Shown piece by piece: positions 7,114 to 14,500 of a stretch of DNA of 18,354 nucleotides. Under the pieces are notes generated by a model, which made no database searches, was not told the DNA's origin, and saw only the letters and a program-made list of their open reading frames with translations. Both the position numbers and the translations under genes were made by a program. The stretch spans positions 1 through 18,354 of the forward strand of contig JANXYA010000371.1 of NCBI GenBank assembly GCA_025350345.1, read 5' to 3'. The stretch comes from Gammaproteobacteria bacterium (GTDB lineage: Bacteria; Pseudomonadota; Gammaproteobacteria; Steroidobacterales; Steroidobacteraceae). Within the stretch, counting starts at the first letter, position 1; the number at the start of each line of letters is the position of its first letter.

Positions 7114-7389
7114 TCAGTTGATGGTGACGCTCTGGTCGGACTGCAGCCCAGGCGCGGCATTGAGCAACTCGTCCAGGAGGAGCGGGCTGGCGGCGCGGAC
7201 CAGGCGCAGGAAATTCAGCGTGCTGTTAGCCGGTCCTCCCAGGCCGAAGCGCACATTGGTCAGCGTGGTTCGCAGCAGCGTGAAATCCCCGCCGTGGAAC
7301 AGCACCAGGCAGTCCCTGATCTGGCAGTCGACGAACTCGTTGTAGTCCAGCGTGACGCCGTCCGTGAAGGTCTGTTTGACGAAGCGCAT
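7114..7389 (-). CDS. Small conserved hypothetical protein, pentapeptide-repeat-like N-terminus
   Basis: The 91-residue protein begins MRFVKQTFTDGVTLDYNEF, followed by DCQIRDCLVLFHGGDFTLL. The pattern of aromatic, Asn/Asp and Cys residues resembles a short right-handed beta-helix turn, as in pentapeptide-repeat proteins. A region NSTLNFLRLVRA follows. I recall similar short hypothetical proteins in Gammaproteobacteria but no known function. A TTG at 7437 in the same frame would add 16 residues; the ATG at 7389 gives the better N-terminus. It lies between the M1 aminopeptidase and the MFS gene on the same strand, 53 bp after the former. Confidence 0.7.
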   Translation of the reverse strand: MRFVKQTFTDGVTLDYNEFVDCQIRDCLVLFHGGDFTLLRTTLTNVRFGLGGPANSTLNFLRLVRAASPLLLDELLNAAPGLQSDQSVTIN

Positions 7390-7442
7390 GGGGCGTGAGT
7401 TTACGCCACCGGGAAAATCCGCACAGCCGATCCGCAACCCGC

Positions 7443-10082
7443 TCAGTGCAGGAACGCGTCTGCCTCCCGGACGAGCGCCGCTTTCTCAGCCAACCTGAAG
7501 TGTGCCGACTCCAGGCCCCGCTCGATGTCGGTGGACATCTCCGCGGGCACGTGCGATCGCACCCAGGTCTCGAGCTCGGCCAGCGGCACGCCGCTCCAGA
7601 AGTTCCCCGGCATATCCTGCGCCGCGATCAGATTACCGTACAGGACATGGGGCTTGAGCAGCGTGGCGGAGTTCTGGCTGAAGGTCATCCAGCCCAATTG
7701 CTGGTGATCCCGGGCCAGCTGGAAGACGAGCTGCAGCCGCATGGAATCAGACTGCGGTGGGATATCCGTGGACAGGACAATCTGCGCGGCCCGGTCGGCC
7801 AGCTCCGGGTCACGAACCTCCATCAGCGCCGAGAAAAACCGCGTACGCTCGGATTGATCGCCGGTCGCCCTGGCCAGCGTGTGCAGCTGCTCGAAGGTAG
7901 GCTCGTCGGCGTAGCGTGCCACGACCGAGAGCAGGACCGGCTGATCATCCGGCCCGATTGCCCGGTGATCGGCCAGGAATGCGCCGAAGCGCCGCCGAGC
8001 CTCGCCGATGACCTCCTCGTCACCCCAGGCCCCCAGATCGCCGATCACATCGCGGCGCAACTGTTGCACATCAGCGGGCTCACTGGCCCCAGCCTTCCAG
8101 CCCAGCCGCTCGAATTCAGGCTTGAGCATCGAGCGGGCGTAGCGGGTATAGGCCTCGTGGCCGCTCGTGCCGCGTTCCGCGTATTCGATCGTTGAGAGCG
8201 CGGCGCTGATCTGCTCCCAGGCCCGCGGCACCAGATCCGTCCCCATGGCGGCGACCAGGGCCAGGTAACTGGGGAGCGGGGACTGCCCGGATTCCACCAG
8301 CGCCCATTGATCATCCAGCAGAGCGACGCGGTCGCCATCGCTCAAGCGGGCAAACTGCTGCGTATTGAGTGCGAGCGTCGGCGCATCGTACTGCACCCGG
8401 TAGTAGCCGAGCGCATCCGCATTCAGGCTCAGGGGTTCATCGCAGCGACCGGCCGCGACGCTCTGCCCGTCCTGCGTCAGCAACAGGGCTGCGGCCGTTC
8501 CCCTGGCGCCCGCGCGCAGCTGCAGGGGCACGACCCAGCGAGCACTCGGCATGGCGGTGCCGCCCAGCCGGAAACGCTGCTGCGTGAGACTCACCAGGCG
8601 CGCTCCGGAATCATCGCAGTGCGCCTGTACCGTAACGAGTGGGAAACCGGGCTGTTCGGTCCACTGCGCCGCCAGCGCACCGATGTCGCGCCCGCTGGCT
8701 TCGCTGAGCGCATTCCAGAGGTCCGCCGTGGTGGCGTTCGAATAGGCGTGTTGCTTCATGAACCGCCGCATGGCATTGCGGAAGGTGTCCTCGCCCAGAT
8801 TGCTCTCGAGCATGCGCAGGATAGCCATGCCCTTGCGGTACGTGATGTCAGAATCGAACGCGTTGTTCGCCTGCACTTCATCGCTCACGTGCAGCTGGAT
8901 CGCATGCGAGGTGGTCCGGCTGTCAGCCGCCATCGCCAGCTCCTTGTCCGCGTCCCTGGCGAGCCACCAGTGCCAGTCCGGGTGGCGCAGCGCCGTTTCC
9001 TTGGCCCCCATCCAGGAGGCGAAACTCTCATTCAGCCAGATGTCATCCCACCAGCCCATCGTCACCAGATCTCCATTCCACTGGTGCGCCATCTCGTGCG
9101 CCTGGATGCTGAAGACGCGTTGCTTGTCGGCCAGGGTGCTCGCCGGCGTCAGCAGCAGGGCCCGCTCGTCATAGGTGATGGCACCCCAGTTCTCCATGCC
9201 CCCGGGGAATCCGCCCGGGACGGCGATCGAATCAAGCTTGGCCAGGGGATAGCGGTAGTCGAAATAGTTGTTGTAGTCGGACAGGATCTGCTGCGCATCG
9301 CTGAGTGCCGTGCGTCCGTGGCCTTCCTGCCCGCGCACCGTCCATACCCCGAGGCGAGTGCCGCGGGACATGGCGTGGATCTGCGCCAAGTGCCCGGCCG
9401 AGTATTCGACCAGGTACGAGGGCATCCTGGGCGAGCGGCGAAAGGTCGTGGTGGCAAGGACTCCGCGCACCACGCGCCGCTCGACCGGCATGTTGGAGAC
9501 CGAGGTCCAGTCGGCGGGCACGGTGGCTTGCAGCTTGAAGGTGGCGCGAAAGGCCGGCTCATCCCAGCAGGGGAACATCCGTCGGGCGTCCGTCGGTTCC
9601 ATGATCGAGGACAGCAGCACGCCCGCCACACCCTGCCGATCCCGGTATTCCTGCGCAAACAACCCGGCGGGCACCTTCTCGATCCTGCCCCAGTAGGCGA
9701 AACTCAGCGTGTGTGGGCCCACGGCGGCTGGAGCGGCCAGCGTCACGGTGGTCAGCTGGCTGTCATTGTCCGACACGACGCTCTGGACCGCCTTGCCATC
9801 GAGCCGCACGTCACGCAGGGTCTGGTTCAGGGAATTGAACTGGATCGTGGCGGTCGAGGACCGCACCTGCAGCAGCACGAGTTCGGTACCCTCCAGGCTG
9901 AGGGACTGGAGGTCGGGCACGATGCTGACCGTATAGTCGACGGGAACGACATCCTTGGGCAGCCGCCCGGGCGCCGCATCAAATGAAAAAGGCGCGACCG
10001 CCGCAGCCGGCAGGCTCAGCAACAGCGCGCCGGCCATGGCGAACATCCACCGCAAGGCATGGTTCATGTCGGGCGAGCTCAT
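7443..10082 (-). CDS. Secreted M1-family zinc aminopeptidase
   Basis: M1 metallopeptidases remove N-terminal residues from peptides. The 879-residue product begins with a signal peptide (MNHALRWMFAMAGALLLSLP, then AAAVAP), so it should act in the periplasm or outside the cell. A substrate-binding domain is followed by the GGMEN exopeptidase motif (294-298) and the zinc site HEMAH (H329, E330, H333) with E352, the classic HExxH-X18-E spacing. A long helical ERAP1-like C-terminal half completes it. The ATG at 10082 overlaps the stop of the upstream MFS gene as ATGA; an alternative ATG at 10067 would trim five residues. The length is normal for the family. Coupling to an MFSD1-like permease suggests peptide scavenging. 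Confidence 0.93.
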   Translation of the reverse strand: MSSPDMNHALRWMFAMAGALLLSLPAAAVAPFSFDAAPGRLPKDVVPVDYTVSIVPDLQSLSLEGTELVLLQVRSSTATIQFNSLNQTLRDVRLDGKAVQSVVSDNDSQLTTVTLAAPAAVGPHTLSFAYWGRIEKVPAGLFAQEYRDRQGVAGVLLSSIMEPTDARRMFPCWDEPAFRATFKLQATVPADWTSVSNMPVERRVVRGVLATTTFRRSPRMPSYLVEYSAGHLAQIHAMSRGTRLGVWTVRGQEGHGRTALSDAQQILSDYNNYFDYRYPLAKLDSIAVPGGFPGGMENWGAITYDERALLLTPASTLADKQRVFSIQAHEMAHQWNGDLVTMGWWDDIWLNESFASWMGAKETALRHPDWHWWLARDADKELAMAADSRTTSHAIQLHVSDEVQANNAFDSDITYRKGMAILRMLESNLGEDTFRNAMRRFMKQHAYSNATTADLWNALSEASGRDIGALAAQWTEQPGFPLVTVQAHCDDSGARLVSLTQQRFRLGGTAMPSARWVVPLQLRAGARGTAAALLLTQDGQSVAAGRCDEPLSLNADALGYYRVQYDAPTLALNTQQFARLSDGDRVALLDDQWALVESGQSPLPSYLALVAAMGTDLVPRAWEQISAALSTIEYAERGTSGHEAYTRYARSMLKPEFERLGWKAGASEPADVQQLRRDVIGDLGAWGDEEVIGEARRRFGAFLADHRAIGPDDQPVLLSVVARYADEPTFEQLHTLARATGDQSERTRFFSALMEVRDPELADRAAQIVLSTDIPPQSDSMRLQLVFQLARDHQQLGWMTFSQNSATLLKPHVLYGNLIAAQDMPGNFWSGVPLAELETWVRSHVPAEMSTDIERGLESAHFRLAEKAALVREADAFLH

Positions 10083-11365
10083 GGGGAATTCGAGGCCGGC
10101 GCCGCGAGCGCAGAGCGCCGCTCCTGTACGCGCTCCTGGCGGTAGAACAGGACGGAGAATAGGAAACCGGCGAGGCTCAGCAGGCCGAAGAACCACAGCA
10201 TCGCATCATAGCCCTGTGCATTCGCCGCGCTCGCGTGTCCCTTGTCATTGAGGTATCCGACAATGAGATTGACGAGCGTGAGGCCTGCATTCTGCAACAT
10301 GGTCATCAGTCCATAGGCCGTACCCAGCTGGTCGCCCTTCACATGGCGAGCCACAGAGGGCCACAATACCGCCGGGACCAGCGAAAAGCTCAGGCCGATC
10401 AGCACCGTCGAGACCCACAGACTCACGGTGCCACTGGCCAGGAACAGGAAACTCAGCGGCAGCAGCAGGGATCCGGCGACCATCAGCAGGGCGTGCCGAC
10501 CGTAGCGATCGACGAGCAGGCCAAACACCGGCGTGGCGAACACGGCGGCCAGGAACACATCGCCGTTGATCTTGCCTGCGTCCATCAGGGACAGGCCGTG
10601 CGCCTCCTGGAAGTACTTGATCGCGAAGGTGCTGCGGAACGGAAAAATGACCGCATAGAAAGCGACGCAAACACCGACGATGTACCAATAGGCCACCCGA
10701 AAGCGCAGCAGGTTGCTCCAGTCGATGCGCTCGCTGGGCGGCGCGATGGCGAGCGTGCCCGACCTTTCTTCGCGCCGGTCGAGGTACCAATACACGGCGG
10801 CGCCGAGCAGACTCAGCACGGCAAAGGCCGTGGCGAGTCCGAGTGCTGACTGCCAACCCTGCTCGTACAACGAGTGGGCGAAGGAGGGTGAGCGGTCCGC
10901 CAGATAGGAGCCCAGCCGGCTCAGGCTGATATTCAAGGCGAAGAACAGCGCGAACCAGCGCCCCAGGAACCACTGGGCCAGGGCTACGGTAATCGCCACC
11001 ACCAGCGTTTCCGAGCCGATTCCGAACAGCAAGCGGCCCAGCACCATCACGGGATACTGGCTGCCCAGCTCGGTCAGCACCGCGCCTGCCAGGCAGATCG
11101 CCGTGCTCCAGAAGACCACCAGCCGGGCGCCCAGCCGGTCCACCAGGACACCACCCACCAGCACCAGGAAGACATTGGGCAGGCTGTAGATCGCATTCAG
11201 CGAACCGAGCTGCGTGTCCGAGAAGCCCAGTTGGCGCGTCAGCAGCTCTGCGACCGGGCTGATGGAATCGTAGACGTAGTAGTTGCCCAGCATCGCGAGT
11301 CCGGTCGCGATAAACATGAGCGTCTGGGCGGCAGTCGTCGGTACGCGCCGGGTTTCGCTATTCAA
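10079..11365 (-). CDS. MFS permease of the MFSD1 (dipeptide transporter-like) group
   Basis: The 428-residue, roughly twelve-helix MFS protein resembles animal MFSD1 as I remember it. The N-terminal YYVYDSISP leads into YSLPNVFLVLVGGVLVDRLG. The C-terminal half has FPFRSTFAIKYF, TPVFGLLVDRYGRH, GLSFSLVPAVLWPSVA and DQLGTAYGLMTMLQNAGL, all with close counterparts in MFSD1, a lysosomal dipeptide uniporter. The start is TTG at 11365, preceded by GGAG at 9-nt spacing and lying downstream of a TATACT -10 element. The frame is open to a GTG at 11467, but that codon lies upstream of the promoter. The stop overlaps the aminopeptidase start (ATGA). Import of di- or oligopeptides is an inference. Confidence 0.85.
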   Translation of the reverse strand: MNSETRRVPTTAAQTLMFIATGLAMLGNYYVYDSISPVAELLTRQLGFSDTQLGSLNAIYSLPNVFLVLVGGVLVDRLGARLVVFWSTAICLAGAVLTELGSQYPVMVLGRLLFGIGSETLVVAITVALAQWFLGRWFALFFALNISLSRLGSYLADRSPSFAHSLYEQGWQSALGLATAFAVLSLLGAAVYWYLDRREERSGTLAIAPPSERIDWSNLLRFRVAYWYIVGVCVAFYAVIFPFRSTFAIKYFQEAHGLSLMDAGKINGDVFLAAVFATPVFGLLVDRYGRHALLMVAGSLLLPLSFLFLASGTVSLWVSTVLIGLSFSLVPAVLWPSVARHVKGDQLGTAYGLMTMLQNAGLTLVNLIVGYLNDKGHASAANAQGYDAMLWFFGLLSLAGFLFSVLFYRQERVQERRSALAAPASNSP

Positions 11366-11426
11366 TGGCCGACACTCCGATCCTGGGCAGCAGGTTCGCC
11401 TAGCGGCGAGTGCGCTGACATCCGCT

Positions 11427-11432
11427 AGTATA
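11427..11432 (-). promoter_or_regulatory. -10 element (TATACT) upstream of the MFSD1-like gene
   Basis: The minus strand reads CCCCTATACTAGCGG; TATACT matches the sigma-70 -10 consensus at 5 of 6 positions. No good -35 was found at 16-18 bp. It lies about 60 bp upstream of the TTG start and supports that start over the GTG at 11467. It would be the main promoter of the leftward gene run. Confidence 0.45.
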
Positions 11433-11485
11433 GGGGCATCGGCATTGAGCGCGACTGCGGTCGGCACCCTGAAGGATGTCAGGCC

Positions 11486-11647
11486 ATGAGAACCCTGATC
11501 GGATGGTTGAGCGCATGGATCGCCGGTGCTATCGGCTGGTGGCTCGGGGCCAAGGTCGGACTCATCACTGCGGTGATCGTGAGCGCGCTGACGGGTGCGG
11601 CGGGGCTGTATGCCGGCTTTCGCTGGTTCGATCGAAATCTGCGGTAA
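11486..11647 (+). CDS. Small hydrophobic membrane protein, 53 residues
   Basis: The frame from ATG 11486 to TAA 11645-11647 reads MRTLIGWLSAWIAGAIGWWL, then GAKVGLITAVIVSALTGAAG and LYAGFRWFDRNLR. It is nearly all hydrophobic with glycine-rich GxxxG-like spacing, consistent with two closely packed transmembrane helices and a short basic tail. A GAAGGA ribosome site lies 9 nt upstream. I recall similar short hypothetical proteins in Gammaproteobacteria. It leads the rightward group, 12 bp before the DUF1289 gene. Function unknown. Confidence 0.65.
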   Translation: MRTLIGWLSAWIAGAIGWWLGAKVGLITAVIVSALTGAAGLYAGFRWFDRNLR

Positions 11648-11659
11648 CGCCGTGGGGCC

Positions 11660-11845
11660 ATGAACGCCACGGTACCTTCACCCTGCACGGGGATCTGTCG
11701 CCTCGATGATGACAAGGTGTGCAGCGGCTGCGGGCGCCTGCTCGCCGAGATCGCGGCCTGGAGCTCGGCCTCGGACGCCGAGCGGCGGGAGATCCGCCGG
11801 CTGGCTGAACAGCGCATGAAACTACAGAACGTCAAGAAAACCTGA
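11660..11845 (+). CDS. DUF1289 family Cys-rich small protein
   Basis: The 61-residue protein has the DUF1289 signature: SPCTGICRLDDDKVCSGCGR, then LLAEIAAW. Four cysteines (about residues 9, 13, 21 and 24) are spaced as for metal or Fe-S binding. A charged helix rich in Arg and Glu follows. The family includes E. coli YdhL and its function is not established. It lies 12 bp after the 53-residue gene and 9 bp before the aldehyde dehydrogenase gene, so it is probably cotranscribed with both. Confidence 0.88.
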   Translation: MNATVPSPCTGICRLDDDKVCSGCGRLLAEIAAWSSASDAERREIRRLAEQRMKLQNVKKT

Positions 11846-11854
11846 GGCACCTGC

Positions 11855-13306
11855 ATGTTTGAGACTTCGCTCCTGATCGACAATCGTGACGTCCCGGCAC
11901 GGGGCGGCGGCACGTTTGAACGCCACAACCCGCTGGACGGAACTGTCGCCACCCGCGCGGCGGCCGGAACCGTCGCTGACGCCATCGCCGCGGTCGATGC
12001 CGCGCGCGCGGCGTTGCCGGCGTGGGCGGCGCTAGGCCCCGGTGCGCGTCGTGCCTTGCTCCTCAGGGCCGCAGACGCGCTCGCGGCGCGCACGGCCGAC
12101 TTCATCACCACGATGGCGCAGGAGACCGGCTCGGCCAAGCCCTGGGCCGGCTTCAATGTGCAGCTTGCCTCAGGGATGCTGCGGGAGGCCGCGGCCCTGA
12201 CGACCCAGGTCGCCGGCGAGGTGATTCCCTCCGACCAGCCCGGGTGCCTCGCCATGGCGGTGCGCCGTCCGGCCGGCGTCGTGCTCGGCATTGCTCCCTG
12301 GAACGCCCCCGTCATTCTCGGCATTCGCGCGATTGCCACGCCGCTCGCCTGCGGGAACACGGTGGTGCTCAAGGCCTCCGAGACCTGTCCTGCCACGCAC
12401 CGCCTGATCGGCGAGGTGATGCGCGAGGCGGGGCTGCCGCCGGGCGTCGTCAACGTCCTCACGCACGCACCGTCCGACGCCGCAGCAATCGTCGCCGCGC
12501 TCATCGCCCACCCGGCAGTCCGCCGCATCAACTTCACGGGATCGACCAGGGTCGGAAGACTGATCGCAAAACTCGCCGCAGAACAGCTCAAGCCCGTGCT
12601 CCTCGAGCTTGGCGGCAAAGCGCCCCTGATCGTGCTCGACGACGCCGACCTGGACGCCGCCGTCGCGGCCGCAGCATTTGGCGCCTACATGAATTCCGGC
12701 CAGATCTGCATGTCGACCGAGCGCATCATCGTCGATGAGAAGATCGCCGACGAATTCATGGCCCGGTTCAACAGGAAGATCGCTTCCATGGTGGCCGGAG
12801 ATCCCGCCCTCGGCCACACGCCGCTCGGCTCGGTGATCGACCAGAAGGCAGCGGCACGGATACGTGAGCTCATTGACGATGCCGTCTCCAAAGGCGCGCG
12901 CCTGCACGAGGCCGCTCCAGCCACGGGCACCTTGCTCTCGGCCGCCGTACTGGATCGCGTGACCCCGGCGATGCGCATCTATGCCGAGGAATCCTTCGGG
13001 CCGGTCACGACCGTCGTGCGGGCAGAGAACGAGGCCGCGGCGGTGCGACTGGCGAACGACACCGAGTATGGATTGAGTTCTGCCGTCTTTGGCCGCGACA
13101 TCGCGCGCGCCCTGCGCGTGGCCGAGCAGCTCGAGACCGGCATGTGCCATATCAATGGTGCGACGGTGCATGACGAGGCGCAGATGCCGTTCGGGGGCAC
13201 GAAGGCCTCGGGCTACGGACGCTTTGGCGGCCACGCCGGGATCGCGGAATTTACCGAGCTGCGCTGGATCACGATTGCAACGCAGGCCCAGCACTACCCA
13301 ATCTAG
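11855..13306 (+). CDS. NAD(P)-dependent aldehyde dehydrogenase, vanillin/salicylaldehyde type
   Basis: The 483-residue protein is a full-length aldehyde dehydrogenase oxidising an aldehyde to its acid. The catalytic cysteine is C285 in NSGQICMSTER and the general base is E251 in LLELGGKAP. The cofactor region carries GIAPWNAP, KASETCP and NFTGSTRVG. The C-terminal CHINGATVHDEAQMPFGG, then SGYGRFGG, and the EFTELRWIT ending are typical, as I recall, of the vanillin/salicylaldehyde dehydrogenase subgroup, which acts on aromatic aldehydes. No aromatic degradation genes are nearby, so the substrate is uncertain. ATG at 11855 follows the DUF1289 stop by 9 bp, with a weak AGG upstream. Confidence 0.92.
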   Translation: MFETSLLIDNRDVPARGGGTFERHNPLDGTVATRAAAGTVADAIAAVDAARAALPAWAALGPGARRALLLRAADALAARTADFITTMAQETGSAKPWAGFNVQLASGMLREAAALTTQVAGEVIPSDQPGCLAMAVRRPAGVVLGIAPWNAPVILGIRAIATPLACGNTVVLKASETCPATHRLIGEVMREAGLPPGVVNVLTHAPSDAAAIVAALIAHPAVRRINFTGSTRVGRLIAKLAAEQLKPVLLELGGKAPLIVLDDADLDAAVAAAAFGAYMNSGQICMSTERIIVDEKIADEFMARFNRKIASMVAGDPALGHTPLGSVIDQKAAARIRELIDDAVSKGARLHEAAPATGTLLSAAVLDRVTPAMRIYAEESFGPVTTVVRAENEAAAVRLANDTEYGLSSAVFGRDIARALRVAEQLETGMCHINGATVHDEAQMPFGGTKASGYGRFGGHAGIAEFTELRWITIATQAQHYPI

Positions 13307-13345
13307 GCCTGGAACCGTTGCAACTGAACTGATGGAGGCCAATTC

Positions 13346-13747
13346 ATGACCGTTCGAGTGGTTCGGGACCAGAGCGCGCCGATGCGCCATGAAATCCAGG
13401 TGGGAGGTTTCACCATTGCCGCGGACGAGAGCGTCGAGGCCGGTGGTGAAGGGTCCGGTTTCACCCCGCATGATCTGTACGACGCTGCCCTGGGTGCCTG
13501 CAAGGCCCTCACTGTGCTCTGGTACGCGAAGCGCAAGGGCATCGCCGTGGAAGGCATCGAGGTAAACGTGGAGCGCGATGCCAGCCAGGAGCGCGCGGGC
13601 CTCTACCGGCTGGGTACGACGCTCGCGTTGAGCGGGAATCTCACTGCTACGCAGCGCGAGGAACTGCTGCAGGTGGCGCAGAAATGCCCCGTACACAAGC
13701 TCATGACCCAGGCCACCACCGAAATCTCTACCGCGTTGCTGCCATGA
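13346..13747 (+). CDS. OsmC family protein
   Basis: The 133-residue protein is a compact OsmC-type domain with the two reactive cysteines expected for thiol peroxide reduction: C52 in GACKALTVLWYAKRK and C114 in CPVHKLM. The segment GFTPHDLYDAALGAC is characteristic. OsmC/Ohr proteins detoxify organic hydroperoxides; this one is nearer the YhfA-like subgroup, whose activity is less certain. GGAGG at 13334-13338 lies 7 nt before the ATG. It follows the aldehyde dehydrogenase by 39 bp on the same strand, suggesting a shared transcript and a role in stress from reactive aldehydes or peroxides. Confidence 0.9.
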   Translation: MTVRVVRDQSAPMRHEIQVGGFTIAADESVEAGGEGSGFTPHDLYDAALGACKALTVLWYAKRKGIAVEGIEVNVERDASQERAGLYRLGTTLALSGNLTATQREELLQVAQKCPVHKLMTQATTEISTALLP

Positions 13748-13769
13748 GCCGCGCTGGGCCGCTGGATCA

Positions 13770-14223
13770 GTTCAGAGCCCGGGCCCCATGACCGTCGCCG
13801 CAGGGCGATCGGCAAGCGCCGTGCCACCTTCTGGCCCAGCGTGCCACCGAGCAGCAGGGTAATCGGCGTGGCGCAGATCCATGCGGCCACGACACGCGTG
13901 CTGCCGGAGCCGAACGCCTTGAGCGCCACGGCCAGCGCCAGCACGATGAGGGCCGTCCCGGACCATTCGGCGAGCTGGCGGAGCAGCCGGCCAGGAGACA
14001 ACGCGGAGCGCAGTGTGGGTGAAAACTCCAGGGGGCTCATGAGCTGTCTGGACACGAACAGAGCGCTGACGGCGAGTACGGCATAGGTGGCCGAGTGCCG
14101 CAGCCCGCCCAGCCACAGGCTGAGCAGGAGTGTTGCGACAAGGATCACCGGCGCCAGCCAATACCGGAGCAGTGTCAGCGGAGCAGACTCGACCGTGCCG
14201 CGCAAGACCGATGCCGACTGCAG
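13770..14223 (-). pseudogene. Remnant of a polyprenyl glycosylphosphotransferase (N-terminal membrane domain only)
   Basis: On the minus strand, residues starting near 14223 read SVLRGTVESAPLTLLRYWLA, four hydrophobic segments, LLRQLAEWSGTALIVLALA, then LKAFGSGSTRVVAAW and a final Arg-rich helix end. This is the layout of the membrane domain of WcaJ/WbaP-like undecaprenyl-phosphate sugar phosphotransferases, including the SR-like and W positions after helix three. At about 13790 the family would continue into a Rossmann-like and then a catalytic domain; both are absent. A shift of one frame there gives DGHGARALN and a TGA, resembling the next family segment. No clear start codon or ribosome site precedes it; the open frame upstream is Arg/Pro-rich and unconvincing. 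I read it as a decayed remnant. Confidence 0.5.
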
Positions 14224-14474
14224 CCGCTGCTCCGCGCCAGTGGCTGGGCGGGCGTGCCAGCTGGGGTAGCGCCGCCGGTGTGGCCGGCGCGGAGTGCGCG
14301 GACGCCTTGCGATCGCCCGAGGACTGGGCAATGACAATGCGCGGGCGGCTCTTGTGCAACGTGTACAAGCGCGAATCATCCCGTGCACGGCGGCGAAATT
14401 CTGTTCGGTAGCGCACCGTGGAGTCTGACCCGGTGGATGGAGGAACGCCGAGGGCGGATCCGTGCTGCCCGGCG
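14224..14474. other. Intergenic stretch without a recognisable gene
   Basis: Between the glycosyltransferase remnant and the UPF0182 stop, no open frame has a convincing start, ribosome site or family match. All frames give Arg/Ala/Pro-rich shadow peptides. The only structure noted is a symmetric site at 14351-14369. Confidence 0.5.
14351..14369. promoter_or_regulatory. Operator-like inverted repeat upstream of the remnant
   Basis: CTTGTGCA-ACG-TGTACAAG has 8-bp arms matching at 7 of 8 positions around a 3-bp spacer. It lies upstream of the minus-strand glycosyltransferase remnant. It shares the elements CTTGTG and GTGTACAAG with the aroQ leader repeat, at different spacing. No regulator family is assigned. 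Confidence 0.3.
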
Positions 14475-14500
14475 TGACGATCAGTATGGTCTGATCTTCA
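14475..14500 (-). terminator. Hairpin at the UPF0182 stop codon, possible terminator
   Basis: TGACGATCAG-TATGGT-CTGATCTTCA has 10-bp arms matching at 9 of 10 positions around a 6-base loop, overlapping the UPF0182 stop (14498-14500). There is no clear U-run after it in the direction of transcription, so intrinsic termination is uncertain. Confidence 0.3.

Noticed and set aside
7392..7407. GGCGT-GAGTTT-ACGCC hairpin before the small protein at 7389
   Set aside because: The arms are only 5 bp and no T-run follows; such hairpins are expected by chance in GC-rich DNA.
8307..9986. 559-codon open frame on the plus strand opposite the aminopeptidase
   Set aside because: Its Arg/Gly/His-rich composition and full overlap with a clear M1 peptidase show it is a GC-driven shadow frame.
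10079..11467. GTG at 11467 as start of the MFSD1-like permease
   Set aside because: It lies upstream of the TATACT element and adds 34 non-hydrophobic, Cys/Ala-rich residues; the TTG at 11365 has a ribosome site.
12170..13696. 508-codon open frame on the minus strand opposite the aldehyde dehydrogenase and OsmC genes
   Set aside because: It overlaps two well-supported genes and shows no domain pattern.
13603..14388. 261-codon minus-strand frame as an intact membrane protein gene
   Set aside because: The middle resembles a transferase membrane domain, but the first 50 residues look non-coding and the last 60 run antisense through the OsmC gene.
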